A stretch of DNA of 64,000 nt from Amycolatopsis sp. CA-128772 (GTDB lineage Bacteria > Actinomycetota > Actinomycetes > Mycobacteriales > Pseudonocardiaceae): contig NZ_PPHG01000061.1 in the NCBI RefSeq assembly GCF_002904295.1, positions 1-64,000 on the forward strand, given 5' to 3'. Below, piece after piece: positions 22,660 through 31,509 of the stretch (positions within the stretch are counted from its first letter, which is position 1; every line of letters begins with the position of its first letter). The notes under the pieces were generated by a model, which saw only the letters and a list, made by a program, of their open reading frames with translations, was not told the DNA's origin and made no database searches. The position numbers and the translations under genes were made by a program.

Positions 22660-24591
22660 GTGCGAAGAAGCTCCACCCTGCTCCTTTCGCTCGCGGTGGT
22701 GGGTGGCCTGACCGGCGCCCTGCCGGCGACGGCGTCCGCGCAGGGGCGTCAGGACATTCCGCAGTCGCACCCGTTGTGGGCGAACGCGCAGGCGAAGGTC
22801 GCCGACCAGGCGCCCGCCGCGAAGCTGAGCTTCCGGGTCTACCTGAACCAGCGCGACAACGCCGGCGCCGAGGCGCTGGCCCAGGCCGTCTCCGACCCGG
22901 ACAGCGCCACCTACCGGCAGTACCTCAGCCCCGACCAGGTGCGCGACCGCTTCGCCGCCAGTGACGCGACCGTCAACGCCGTCAAGTCGTGGCTGACCGG
23001 GAACGGCTTCAGCATCGGCGAGGTGCCGTCGAACCGCGCCTACGTCGAGGCCACCGGCACCGCCGCCCAGACCGAGAACGCGTTCGCGGTCGACCTCGGC
23101 AAGTACCGGGTCAAGGGCCAGACGCTGCGCGCCGCCGACAAGAACCTGTCGGTGCCGGCGAACCTGGCCGGCGACGTCCTCGGCGTCGTCGGCGTCGACC
23201 AGGCGACCAACCTGTTCAAGCCGGACCACGCCACCGGTTCCGGGACGCCGTCCGACGTCCCGCCCGGCCCCGGCTTCCGCAACGCCCGGCCGTGCAGCGC
23301 CTACTACGGCGAGAAGATCGACACCACCGATCCGGCCTACAACGGCAAGCAGCTGCCGTACGCCCCCTGCGGCTACACCCCGGCGCAGCTGCGGTCGGCC
23401 TACGGCATCGACAAGGTCGGCGCGGACGGCAAGGGCACCACGATCGCCATCGTCGACGCGTTCGCCTCGCCGACCATCTACTCCGACGCGAGCACGTACG
23501 CGAAGAAGAACGACCCGCAGCACCCGCTGAAGCCGAGCCAGTTCAAGCAGCACGTCTTCCCGGCGAACCCGGTCCTCGAGCCGCCGGACCAGTGCGACGC
23601 GGCGGGCTGGTACGGCGAGGAAACCCTCGACGTCGAGGCCGCCCACGGTCTCGCGCCGGGCGCCGACATCCTGTACGTCGGCGGCGAGTCGTGCGAGGAC
23701 AACGCCCTCGACGTGGCGCTGAACTACGTCATCGCCGGCCACAAGGCCGACATCGTGTCGAACTCCTACGGCGACACCGGCGAGGACATCCCGGCCGACG
23801 AGGTCAAGGTGTTCAACCAGATCTCGCTGCAGGCGGTGCTCGAGGGCATCGGCGTCTACTTCTCCTCGGGTGACAACGGCGACGAGGTCGCGCGCCTCGG
23901 CACGCCGTCGCCGGACTTCTCCGCCTCGGCGCCGTGGATCACCGCGGTCGGCGGCACGTCCATCGCCATCGGCAAGGACGGCAAGAAGATCTTCGAGACC
24001 GGCTGGGAGACCAGCAAGTCGACGCTGACCAACGGGGTCTACGGCCCGGCCAACTACACCAGCGGTTCCGGTGGCGGCACGAGCCGGCTGTTCGCGCAGC
24101 CCTTCTACCAGAAGGGTGTCGTGCCGGACGCGCTGGCGAAGAAGAACCAGACCGGCAACTCCAAGGGCCGCGTCGTCCCGGACATCTCCGCGGTCGGCGA
24201 CCCGAACACCGGCTTCCTGGTCGGCCAGACGCAGACCTTCCCGGACGGCGCCTACTACGACCAGTACCGGATCGGCGGCACGAGCCTCGCGTCGCCGGTG
24301 TTCGCCGGCATCATGGCGGTGGCCGACAGCTTCGACCACTTCCACCACGGCTTCATCAACCCCGTGATCTACAAGCTGACCTCCCGGACCCCGGCGATCA
24401 GCGACGTGAAGCACGTGGACGCCGCGGTAGCCCGCGTGGACTACGCGAACTCGGTCGACGCCTCGGACGGTCTGCTTCACTCGGTGCGGACCCTCGACTA
24501 CCAGGGCCTGACCATCCACACCACCCCGGGCTACGACGACGTGACCGGCCTCGGCACCCCGAACGGGTTGCTGTTCCTGTTGCTCGTCTAG
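22660..24591 (+). CDS. Secreted S53 (sedolisin) peptidase with pro-domain
   Basis: 643 residues: a signal peptide (TLLLSLAVVGGLTGALPATA), a pro-kumamolisin activation domain (about 25-185, SFRVYLNQRDNAGAEALAQA and YRQYLSPDQVRDRF), then the S53 catalytic domain. Catalytic residues are visible as GEETLDVEAAHGLAP (Glu and Asp), SSGDNGDEV (oxyanion Asp) and GGTSLASPVFAGIMA (Ser). The C-terminal calcium loop is GYDDVTGLGTPNG. These are acid-active endopeptidases that mature by pro-domain removal. GAGGGAG precedes the GTG at 22660. It is followed by a terminator, so it is monocistronic. Confidence 0.92.
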   Translation: MRRSSTLLLSLAVVGGLTGALPATASAQGRQDIPQSHPLWANAQAKVADQAPAAKLSFRVYLNQRDNAGAEALAQAVSDPDSATYRQYLSPDQVRDRFAASDATVNAVKSWLTGNGFSIGEVPSNRAYVEATGTAAQTENAFAVDLGKYRVKGQTLRAADKNLSVPANLAGDVLGVVGVDQATNLFKPDHATGSGTPSDVPPGPGFRNARPCSAYYGEKIDTTDPAYNGKQLPYAPCGYTPAQLRSAYGIDKVGADGKGTTIAIVDAFASPTIYSDASTYAKKNDPQHPLKPSQFKQHVFPANPVLEPPDQCDAAGWYGEETLDVEAAHGLAPGADILYVGGESCEDNALDVALNYVIAGHKADIVSNSYGDTGEDIPADEVKVFNQISLQAVLEGIGVYFSSGDNGDEVARLGTPSPDFSASAPWITAVGGTSIAIGKDGKKIFETGWETSKSTLTNGVYGPANYTSGSGGGTSRLFAQPFYQKGVVPDALAKKNQTGNSKGRVVPDISAVGDPNTGFLVGQTQTFPDGAYYDQYRIGGTSLASPVFAGIMAVADSFDHFHHGFINPVIYKLTSRTPAISDVKHVDAAVARVDYANSVDASDGLLHSVRTLDYQGLTIHTTPGYDDVTGLGTPNGLLFLLLV

Positions 24592-24612
24592 TTCCTGTTC
24601 TGTTCCTGTTCC

Positions 24613-24658
24613 GTGAGGGGCACTTTCCTGGCTTCGAAGCCGGGAAGGTGCCCCTCAC
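24613..24658. terminator. Long hairpin terminator between convergent genes
   Basis: GTGAGGGGCAC (24613-24623) pairs with GTGCCCCTCAC (24648-24658), and further inner pairing runs through TTCCTGGCTTCG-type sequence. It serves the S53 gene and, on the other strand, the kinase gene ending at 24655. The outer stem closely resembles that at 54635-54680. Confidence 0.8.
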
Positions 24659-26199
24659 GGCTTTTCGGAGTCCAGGGGGATGACCGCGGTCACCGTGGTG
24701 CCGCCCGGGGCGCTGGTGACGGAAAGGTCGCCGCCGAGGGCCTGCACGCGGTCCCGCAGCCCGGCCAGCCCGGAACCGCCTTCGACGTCGGCGCCGCCGA
24801 CACCCACGTCCGTCACCTCGACCCGCAGCCCGGCGCCCGTCACCGCGATCCGGACGTCGGCGCGCTCGGTCCGCGCGTGCTTCAGGGCGTTGGTCAGCGC
24901 CTCCGACGTCACGAAGTACGCCGTCGCCTCCACCGCCGCGTCGAGGCGGGGGACCGCGCCGGCCGCCAGCGCCACCTCCATCGGGATCCGGTCGGCCAGC
25001 GACCGGACCGCCGCGAGCAGCCCCGCTTCGGTGAGGATCGCCGGGCGGATGCCGCGGGCCAGCTCCCGCAGCTCGGTGATCGCCGTCTGCAGCTCGTCGA
25101 CCGCGCCGGCCAGCAGGACCCGCAGCTCCGGCGGCAGCTCGGCGCCGGACCGGCGGCCGGCCATCCGCAGCAGCAGCACGACGCTGACCAGCCGCTGCTG
25201 GGCGCCGTCGTGCAGGTCGCGCTCCAGGCGGCGGCGCTCGTCGTCGCCGGCCGCGACCAGCCGCGCCCGGGACGCGCGCACCTCGGCCAGCCGCTGCTCC
25301 AGCTCCGCGGTGAGCCGCTGGTTGTCCAGCACCAGCCCGGCGGCCGCGTTGAGCGCGTCGATCGACCGGCTGTCCTTCCACACCTCGTCGTCCTGCACGA
25401 GCGCGGCCAGGCCGGTGCCGTCGCGTTCCAGCAGCAACCGGATCATCTCGGCGTTGCCGACGCGGGCGCGCATCACCCCGGCCAGGAACGCCAGCGGCCA
25501 CAGGCAGAACAGGATCCGGTACGCCTGCAGCAGCGGCGCGGACAGCGGGTGGGCGTCGCCCAGGGCCGTGCCCGCGCCCGACGTCAGCGCGCCGGCCAGG
25601 GCGATCACCACCACCGGCGACAGCAGGCGCCGCTGCGGCAGCCGCCCGGTCAGCCACCGGTAGAGCAGCACGACGATCACGCCCGCGCTGATCGCCGTCG
25701 CGCCGAGGTCCAGGGCGCGGTCGGCGAACGCGCCGCGGCCCGGCCAGAGCGCCAGCAGGTCGCGCGGGTCGTCGTCGACGAGCAGCCCGACCACGCCCGA
25801 GCCGAGCACGACCAGGTAGGCCGCGGCCACCAGCAGCCGCTCCCAGCGCGAGCGGAGCCGGCCGTGCGGGAAGGCGAGCACCAGGTGCGCGATCACCGGG
25901 CTGGACGCCGCGCGCAGCGGCACGGCGACCGTGTAGAGCACCGCGTTGCCGGTGAACTGCAGGTCCTCGAGGAAGAGGGCGACCCCGGCGAGGGTGATGA
26001 GCACCCCGATCGGGTTGGCCGGGCGCCGCACGTGCGCGACCGCGCCCGCGAGCAGGAACAGGAACCCGGTCGTGGTGCTGAGCGCGGTGTCGAGCGCGGA
26101 GTGGGAGCCTTCGCCGGCTTTCAGCGTCAACGCGACCACGCCGAGCGCGCACCCGGCGGCCAGCAGGCCGGTCATGGCCGGCGTCCGCAGGTGCTGCAC
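24655..26199 (-). CDS. NarL-type (HisKA_3) sensor histidine kinase, orphan
   Basis: 514 residues. The N-terminal part has about eight hydrophobic segments (1-260), including TGLLAAGCALGVVALTL and a paired block ending LAFLAGVMRARVG. A short GAF-less linker with coiled-coil LTAELEQRLAEVRASRARL leads to the phosphoacceptor helix ERRRLERDLHDGAQQRL. A HATPase_c domain follows, with EALTNALKHA (N box) and GSGLAGLRDRVQALGG (G box). It would phosphorylate a LuxR-type response regulator, but no such gene adjoins it. The GTG start at 26199 follows GGGAGGGG. The stimulus is unknown. Confidence 0.87.
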   Translation of the reverse strand: MQHLRTPAMTGLLAAGCALGVVALTLKAGEGSHSALDTALSTTTGFLFLLAGAVAHVRRPANPIGVLITLAGVALFLEDLQFTGNAVLYTVAVPLRAASSPVIAHLVLAFPHGRLRSRWERLLVAAAYLVVLGSGVVGLLVDDDPRDLLALWPGRGAFADRALDLGATAISAGVIVVLLYRWLTGRLPQRRLLSPVVVIALAGALTSGAGTALGDAHPLSAPLLQAYRILFCLWPLAFLAGVMRARVGNAEMIRLLLERDGTGLAALVQDDEVWKDSRSIDALNAAAGLVLDNQRLTAELEQRLAEVRASRARLVAAGDDERRRLERDLHDGAQQRLVSVVLLLRMAGRRSGAELPPELRVLLAGAVDELQTAITELRELARGIRPAILTEAGLLAAVRSLADRIPMEVALAAGAVPRLDAAVEATAYFVTSEALTNALKHARTERADVRIAVTGAGLRVEVTDVGVGGADVEGGSGLAGLRDRVQALGGDLSVTSAPGGTTVTAVIPLDSEKP

Positions 26200-26286
26200 T
26201 TCGCGACCCCCCTCCCGATGGGTCTTGGCCGGCAGGTGGTGCGGTCCGGTAACGGCTAACCGTGATTCGTCCGTTCGGGCCGTCGC

Positions 26287-26314
26287 GTTACACCACGCGG
26301 CTGCGCTTTAGGGT
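26287..26314 (+). promoter_or_regulatory. Promoter of the NCS1 permease gene
   Basis: GTTACA (26287-26292), a 16-bp spacer and TAGGGT (26309-26314). A start near 26322 leaves a short leader, and the Shine-Dalgarno ACAGGAGG (26323-26330) would sit almost at the 5' end. Confidence 0.4.
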
Positions 26315-26336
26315 GATCGGCGACAGGAGGCACGAC

Positions 26337-27710
26337 ATGAGCGGACACGGCCTGGACGCCGAGGTCTTCGGCGGGCGGATGCCCACCGGCGGCGGGGACC
26401 TGGCGATCGAAACCCACGGCATCGCGCCGGTGCCGGCGGACAACCGGTTCGGCCGCCCGTGGCGGCTGTTCAGCGTCTGGTTCGCGCCGAACCTGACGAT
26501 GACGGCGGTGTTCACCGGCACCCTCGCGGCGTCGCTCGGTCTCGGGTTCTGGACCGGCCTGGCCGCGATGCTCGCCGGCACCGTGCTCGGGTCGCTGCCG
26601 GTGGCGTACCTGTCCACCTGGGGTCCGCGCACCGGCACCGGCCAGCTGCCGCTCGCCCGGCTGCCCTTCGGCCGCGGCGTCGTCCTGCCCGGCCTGGTGC
26701 AGTGGCTCGGCTCGATCGCCTGGGACGCGCTGGTCGGCCTGTTCGGCGGCGAGGCCCTCGCCGAGCTGACCGGGCTCCCGTTCTGGGCGGCGGTGCTGAT
26801 CGTGCTCGTGCTTCAGTGCGCGCTCGGCGTGTTCGGCTACGCCCTGATCCACCGTGTGCAGGCGGTGATGAGCGTGCTGCTGGTGCTCGCGTTCGCCGCG
26901 CTCACCGTGAAGGTCCTCGCCGGGCACCCGATCGCCACCGCCGACACCGCTTCGGGCGCCGACCTCGCGGGCGGCGTCGTCCTCTTCACGACCGTGACGC
27001 TGTCGCTGGCGATCTCGTGGGCGCCCTACGCCTCGGACTTCAGCCGGTACCTGCCCGCTTCGACGTCGTCCCGCAGTGTCTTCCTGGCCACGCTGCTCGG
27101 CCTCGTCGTGTCGTACGCGATCGGCGAGGGGCTCGGGCTCGCGCTGGGGTCGTCGCTCGGCGACCAGACGGCGAAGGGCGTCGCCGAGCTGCTCGGCGGC
27201 GGGTTCCTCGGTGCGCTGGCGCTGGCCGTGATCGCGCTGGCGGCGGTGTCGTCGAACGCGATGAACGACTACAGCGGTTCGCTCGCCCTGCAGACGGTCG
27301 GCGTCCGGCTCCGGCGCCCGGTGTCGGCGGTGATCGTCACGGTGCTCGCGTTCGCGCTGATCCTCTGGATGCACAGCGGCGAGCTGTCGGCGAAGTTCCA
27401 GAACGTGCTGCTGTTCGTGAGCTACTGGATCCCGCCGTTCCTCGGGGTCGTCGTCCCGGACTGGCTCGCGCGCACCCGCGGCGGCGGTCGCGTGGACGTC
27501 CTGGCCGCGGTTTCCGTGCGCCCGTGGGCGGCGGTGGTGGCCTTCCTCGCCGGTTTCGGCGCGGCGGTGCCGTTCATGAACACGACCCTCTACACAGGAC
27601 CGGTCGCGACCGCGCTGCACGGCGCGGACCTCGCGTACTACGTCGGCCTGGTCGTTTCGCTGGCAGCGTACTTCGTGCTGCGCGGCCGGCCTACCGTTGA
27701 CCTCAAGTAA
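26337..27710 (+). CDS. NCS1-family nucleobase:cation symporter (cytosine permease-like)
   Basis: 457 residues with about 12 membrane segments. Family features are the N-terminal GIAPVPADNRFGRPWRLFSV followed by WFAPNLTMTAVFTGTLAA, the central GTVLGSLPVAYLSTWGPRTG, QLPLARLPFG, and AVSSNAMNDYSGSLALQ in the substrate region. Imports a nucleobase or related compound using a cation gradient; cytosine/purine or hydantoin transport are the main options. ACAGGAGG precedes the ATG at 26337. No nucleobase catabolic genes flank it, so the substrate is open. Confidence 0.85.
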   Translation: MSGHGLDAEVFGGRMPTGGGDLAIETHGIAPVPADNRFGRPWRLFSVWFAPNLTMTAVFTGTLAASLGLGFWTGLAAMLAGTVLGSLPVAYLSTWGPRTGTGQLPLARLPFGRGVVLPGLVQWLGSIAWDALVGLFGGEALAELTGLPFWAAVLIVLVLQCALGVFGYALIHRVQAVMSVLLVLAFAALTVKVLAGHPIATADTASGADLAGGVVLFTTVTLSLAISWAPYASDFSRYLPASTSSRSVFLATLLGLVVSYAIGEGLGLALGSSLGDQTAKGVAELLGGGFLGALALAVIALAAVSSNAMNDYSGSLALQTVGVRLRRPVSAVIVTVLAFALILWMHSGELSAKFQNVLLFVSYWIPPFLGVVVPDWLARTRGGGRVDVLAAVSVRPWAAVVAFLAGFGAAVPFMNTTLYTGPVATALHGADLAYYVGLVVSLAAYFVLRGRPTVDLK

Positions 27711-27754
27711 TGTAGAGGTTTCACGATGGTGTGGTACCCCTCGAAGGAGGCACC

Positions 27755-28426
27755 ATGCCCACCGCACTCGTCACCGGCGCGTCCGCCGGGCTGGGCCGCG
27801 CGCTCGCGGCCGCCCTGGCCGGTCGCCAGTGGACGGTCATCGGCACCGGCCGTGACGCGGCCGCCCTGGATTCGGCGGCGCGCGAGGCCGGCTTCACGGC
27901 CATCGCCGGCGACGTCACCGACCCGGCCCACCGAGCCGCCCTCGCCGACGCCTGTCCCGCACTCGACCTGCTCGTCAACAACGCCAGTTCACTCGGGGTC
28001 AGCCCGCTGCCGCCCCTTGCCCGTTATCCCTTGGCGGAGCTGGAAGACGTCTACCGCGTCAACGTCTTCGCGCCACTGGCGTTGACGCAACTGTTGCTGC
28101 CGGCGTTGACGGCGGCCCGGGGCGTCCTGATCGACATCAGTTCCGACGCCGCAATCGAAGCGTACGAAGGCTGGGGCGGCTACGGCTCCGCGAAGGCCGC
28201 GCTCGACCAGGTGACCGCCGTCCTCGGCGCGGAACACCCAGCCCTGTCCGTGTACGCGGTCGACCCGGGCGACCTGCGCACGGCCATGCACCAGCGGGCG
28301 TTCCCGGGCGAGGACATCTCGGACCGGCCGCTGCCGGAGACGGCCGTCCCGGCGTTCCTGCGGCTGCTCGACGAGCGCCCGCCGAGCGGCCGTTACCGCG
28401 CTGCCGACCTCGTGGTGCCGGCATGA
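27755..28426 (+). CDS. Short-chain dehydrogenase/reductase
   Basis: 223 residues, a classical SDR. The cofactor loop is TGASAGLGRALAAAL, followed by LVNNASSLG, IDISSDAAIEAYEGWGGYGS and the catalytic YGSAKAALDQ (Tyr-x3-Lys). The C-terminal VYAVDPGDLRTAMHQRAFP holds the conserved PG. GAAGGAGG precedes the ATG at 27755. Its stop overlaps the next gene's ATG by 4 bp (ATGA), so it is translationally coupled to the QueA-like protein. The substrate is unknown. Confidence 0.85.
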   Translation: MPTALVTGASAGLGRALAAALAGRQWTVIGTGRDAAALDSAAREAGFTAIAGDVTDPAHRAALADACPALDLLVNNASSLGVSPLPPLARYPLAELEDVYRVNVFAPLALTQLLLPALTAARGVLIDISSDAAIEAYEGWGGYGSAKAALDQVTAVLGAEHPALSVYAVDPGDLRTAMHQRAFPGEDISDRPLPETAVPAFLRLLDERPPSGRYRAADLVVPA

Positions 28427-29430
28427 ACGTCCGGTTCGACCTGCCGCCGGACCTTTCGGCGTCGGCACCCCCGGAGGCCCGCGGCCTGGCCCGCGACGGC
28501 GTCCGCCTGCTGGTCGCGTCGCCGTCGGGCGTTCACCACACGGTGTTCTCGTCGTTGGGCGAGCACCTGCGGCCCGGGGACCTGCTGGTCGTCAACACGT
28601 CCGGCACGCTCCCGGCCGCCGTCGACGCCCGCCGAGCCGGGCGGCCGGTGGTGGTCCACTTTTCGACGTCGCTCGACGACGGTTCCTGGGTCGTCGAGCT
28701 GCGCGCCCCCGGCGGCCCGCTCCTCGACGGCCGCCCGGGGGAGCGGCTGGACCTGCCCGGCGGCGCGTCCCTGACGTTGCTGGCACCGGTGGTCCCGGGC
28801 GCGGCACGGCTGTGGCGGGCGGAGGTGCCGGCCGAGCTGACCCGGTTCCTGGCGGCGGCCGGCCGGCCGATCCGCTACGGGTATGTCCCGCGGGCGTGGC
28901 CGCTGTCGGACTACCAGACGGTGTTCGCCCGCGAGCCGGGCAGCGCGGAAATGCCTTCGGCGGCGCGGCCGTTCACGCCGGAACTGGTGACCGGCCTGGT
29001 GACGCAGTGGGTGTTGTTCGCCCCGCTGCTGTTGCACACGGGGGTGTCCTCCCCGGAAGCGGGCGAGCCACCCCAGGCCGAGCGGTTCCGCGTCCCGGCG
29101 ACGACGGCGGCCCTGGCCACGTGGGTCCGCAGCCGCGGCGGCCGGGTGATCGCGGTGGGCACGACGGCCGCCCGCGCGCTGGAGTCGGCAGCGTCGGACG
29201 GTGCGGTCCACGCGGCCGAAGGCTGGACGGAGCTGGTGCTCGGCCCGGACCGGCCGGCAACTGCGGTGGACGGCATCGTCACCGGCCTGCACGCCCCGGA
29301 CGCGTCACACTTGTTGCTGCTGGAGGCGGTCGCCGGGGCGAGCGTGGTCCAGCGGGCGTACGACGCGGCAGTGGAGCAGCGATACCTCTGGCACGAGTTC
29401 GGCGACGTGTCCCTACTGCTGCGCAACTGA
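28423..29430 (+). CDS. queA: S-adenosylmethionine:tRNA ribosyltransferase-isomerase-like protein (QueA family)
   Basis: 335 residues, near the E. coli QueA length of about 356. The N-terminal block reads LRPGDLLVVNTSGTLPAAV, then a beta-barrel insert. Further on come YGYVPRAWPLSDYQTVFARE, GSAEMPSAARPFT and GVSSPEAGEPPQAERFRVP, and VIAVGTTAARALESA, equivalent to the conserved family segments. QueA transfers ribose from SAM to preQ1-tRNA in queuosine synthesis. The rest of that pathway is not in the window and many actinobacteria carry QueA-like genes without it, so the true substrate is uncertain. It overlaps the SDR gene by 4 bp. Its stop codon is the first unit of the repeat array that follows. 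Confidence 0.75.
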   Translation: MNVRFDLPPDLSASAPPEARGLARDGVRLLVASPSGVHHTVFSSLGEHLRPGDLLVVNTSGTLPAAVDARRAGRPVVVHFSTSLDDGSWVVELRAPGGPLLDGRPGERLDLPGGASLTLLAPVVPGAARLWRAEVPAELTRFLAAAGRPIRYGYVPRAWPLSDYQTVFAREPGSAEMPSAARPFTPELVTGLVTQWVLFAPLLLHTGVSSPEAGEPPQAERFRVPATTAALATWVRSRGGRVIAVGTTAARALESAASDGAVHAAEGWTELVLGPDRPATAVDGIVTGLHAPDASHLLLLEAVAGASVVQRAYDAAVEQRYLWHEFGDVSLLLRN

Positions 29431-29775
29431 ACGGCAACTAAAGCGCAACTGAACCGCCAGTGGGCCCGCTCCACCCACCGCAACTGGACCGCAACTGAAC
29501 CGCCAGTGAATCGCAACTGAGCGGCAACTGACCCGCCAGTGGACCGCAGTTACCGCCGGCGGGCCGCAACTGACTTGCAACTGAAGCGCCATTGGCCGCC
29601 AGTGGACCGCAACTGAGCCGCAACTGCCGCCAGCGGGCCGCAACTAAGCTGCAACTGGAGCGCCATTGGCTGCCAGCGGGCGCAACTAAGCGGCAACTGG
29701 TCCGCCACTGGGCCGCCCGTGATCCGCAACTGGCGGCCAATGGCGAGCAACTGAAGCGCAACTGAACGCTACTGA
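29421..29775. repeat. Intergenic array of degenerate 11-bp GCAACTGAACC-type units
   Basis: About 30 units in phase at 11 bp, with forms such as GCAACTGAACC, GCAACTGAGCC, GCCAGTGGACC and GCAACTAAGCG. It fills the whole gap between the convergent QueA-like gene and the small membrane protein gene: the upstream TGA (29428-29430) is part of the first unit and the opposite gene's TAG (29771-29769) lies in the last one. Core and period match the arrays at 5706-6035 and 42222-42490. Confidence 0.9.
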
Positions 29776-30161
29776 CCCACCTCGGCGCGGCGGCGCGACC
29801 GGAGCAGCCCGGAGACCGTCACCACGGCCACCCCGAGCCCGACGCCACTGACGATCGACGCCACCAGGCTCGCCGTCCCGGTGGCCAGGCCGAACGCCCC
29901 GGCCAGGTACACCGGGATGGAGATCGCCACCGGCAACCAGTTGCGCAGCGTGAACGCGCGGTCCGACGCCACCCACAGCACCAGCGTCACCGCCGCCGCC
30001 GTGACGACCGGGATCGCCCACACCACCAAGCTCGTCACGGGGTCCATGCCCAGTGACCTGAGCCACTCGAACGACGCCTGGCCCAGCCCGACGAACAGCA
30101 AGACCAGCGCCACCCGGACGCCGGTGGCCCCGTGGCCCCGTCGGTGTGCGGTGCTCGTCAT
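29769..30161 (-). CDS. Small four-helix membrane protein of unknown function
   Basis: 130 residues. Four hydrophobic segments lie at about 15-37, 45-67, 75-95 and 99-119 (VALVLLFVGLGQASFEWL, VVWAIPVVTAAAVTLVLWV, WLPVAISIPVYLAGAFGL, IVSGVGLGVAVVTVSGLL), with a basic C-terminus. I recognise no family. GGAGGAAGTC directly precedes the ATG at 30161. It is monocistronic and convergent with the QueA-like gene across the repeat array. Confidence 0.7.
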   Translation of the reverse strand: MTSTAHRRGHGATGVRVALVLLFVGLGQASFEWLRSLGMDPVTSLVVWAIPVVTAAAVTLVLWVASDRAFTLRNWLPVAISIPVYLAGAFGLATGTASLVASIVSGVGLGVAVVTVSGLLRSRRRAEVGQ

Positions 30162-30368
30162 GACTTCCTCCCGAATCCGTGGTCACTCCTACCACGTCCG
30201 GGTAACGCGAGTGGTTGCCCGCGCCGGCGACTTTCTCACCGGCCGTAAGCCTCAGGGCCGTCGATGTCAAGAAATCTCACGAGGTGTCCCGGGATGCGGA
30301 TGGCTATGCGCCTGAGTGGGTGACCGTGCGAACCTCGCCCCCACATCGACCCGAAAGGCGACGCTGAC

Positions 30369-31427
30369 GTGCGCACCCACCACAGAACCCGCATCCTGGC
30401 CTCGGCGCTGGCCGCCCTGACCGCCGTGGGCGTGCTCGTCGGCTGTTCGCGGGCGGACAGCAGCACCGCGCCGGCCGCCAACCAGGGCGCCGCCGGCGAG
30501 GTCCGCGTCGGGTTCTTCCCGAACGTCACGCACGCCCCCGCGCTGATCGGCGTCAAGAAGGACTTCTTCAAGACCGAGCTCGGCTCGACCAAGCTCACCA
30601 CCCAGACCTTCAACGCCGGCCCCGAAGAGGTCAACGCCCTGCTCGGCGGCTCCCTCGACGTCGCCTTCCTCGGCTCCGGCCCGGCGATCAACGCCTTCAC
30701 CAAGTCCAAGGGCGCCATCCAGCTGGTCTCCGGCGCCGTCTCGGGCGGCGCGCAACTGGTCGTCAAGCCGGACATCACCAGTGTCGACCAACTCAAGGGC
30801 AAGAACATCGCCACTCCGCAGCTGGCCAACACCCAGGACGTCGCCCTCAAGAAGTTCCTCGCCGGCAAGCAACTGACCGGCCAGGTCAAGATCACCAACC
30901 TCGACAACCCGAAGACGCTCGACGCGTTCAAGAAGGGCGAGGTCGACGGCGGCTGGCTGCCCGAGCCGTGGGCGTCCCGGCTGGTCCTCGACGCCGGCGC
31001 GAAGGTACTGGTCGACGAGAAGGCACTGTGGCCCGGCGGCCGGTTCCCGACCACTGTCGTCATTGTGCGCAGCGAGTTCCTGCAGCAGCACCCGGACACC
31101 GTCCGCGCGATCCTCAAGGGCGAGCTGGCCGCCATCGACTGGGCCAAGGCGAACCCGGCGGACGCGAAGACCGTGGTCAACGGCGCGCTCAAGGAGCTGG
31201 CCGGCAGTACCCTGAGCGCAGCGGTCCTGGACCGCGCCTTCTCCGGCATCGAGCTGACCACCGACCCCATCGCCGCCGAATTCCCGCAGCTCGCGCAGGA
31301 CTCGGTGACGGCCGGCGTGGTGAAGTCGGCCGTGGCGCTGAAGGGCTTCGCCGACTTCGGTCCGCTCAACGAGGTGCTGAAGGCCAAGAACCTGCCCGCC
31401 GTCGACGCTCCCGAACTGACCAAGTGA
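30369..31427 (+). CDS. ssuA: ABC transporter substrate-binding lipoprotein (sulfonate/nitrate/taurine type)
   Basis: 352 residues. Signal peptide with lipobox VLVGC. The NMT1/SsuA-like fold carries RVGFFPNVTHAPALIGVKK at the start, FNAGPEEVNALLGGSLDVAF, and DAFKKGEVDGGWLPEPWASR. It binds the substrate outside the membrane and feeds the ATPase and permease encoded next. The class covers aliphatic sulfonates, taurine, nitrate and thiamin precursors; ssuA is a best guess since no monooxygenase or nitrate gene is linked. The GTG at 30369 is preceded by GAAAGGCG at a long spacing. The 207-bp leader shows no riboswitch I recognise. Confidence 0.78.
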   Translation: MRTHHRTRILASALAALTAVGVLVGCSRADSSTAPAANQGAAGEVRVGFFPNVTHAPALIGVKKDFFKTELGSTKLTTQTFNAGPEEVNALLGGSLDVAFLGSGPAINAFTKSKGAIQLVSGAVSGGAQLVVKPDITSVDQLKGKNIATPQLANTQDVALKKFLAGKQLTGQVKITNLDNPKTLDAFKKGEVDGGWLPEPWASRLVLDAGAKVLVDEKALWPGGRFPTTVVIVRSEFLQQHPDTVRAILKGELAAIDWAKANPADAKTVVNGALKELAGSTLSAAVLDRAFSGIELTTDPIAAEFPQLAQDSVTAGVVKSAVALKGFADFGPLNEVLKAKNLPAVDAPELTK

Positions 31428-31509
31428 AACCGGGGTTCCACCCCGGGCCGGGGGCTCCGCCACCCGGAATTGCCGAGAAAAAGAGAGTGATCCGGAGAGG
31501 CAGCCAGCG

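Noticed and set aside
30162..30368. Possible SAM-type riboswitch ahead of the sulfonate-type transporter
   Set aside because: I could not find the conserved SAM-I or SAM-IV core or a consistent pairing scheme; it needs a covariance-model search.
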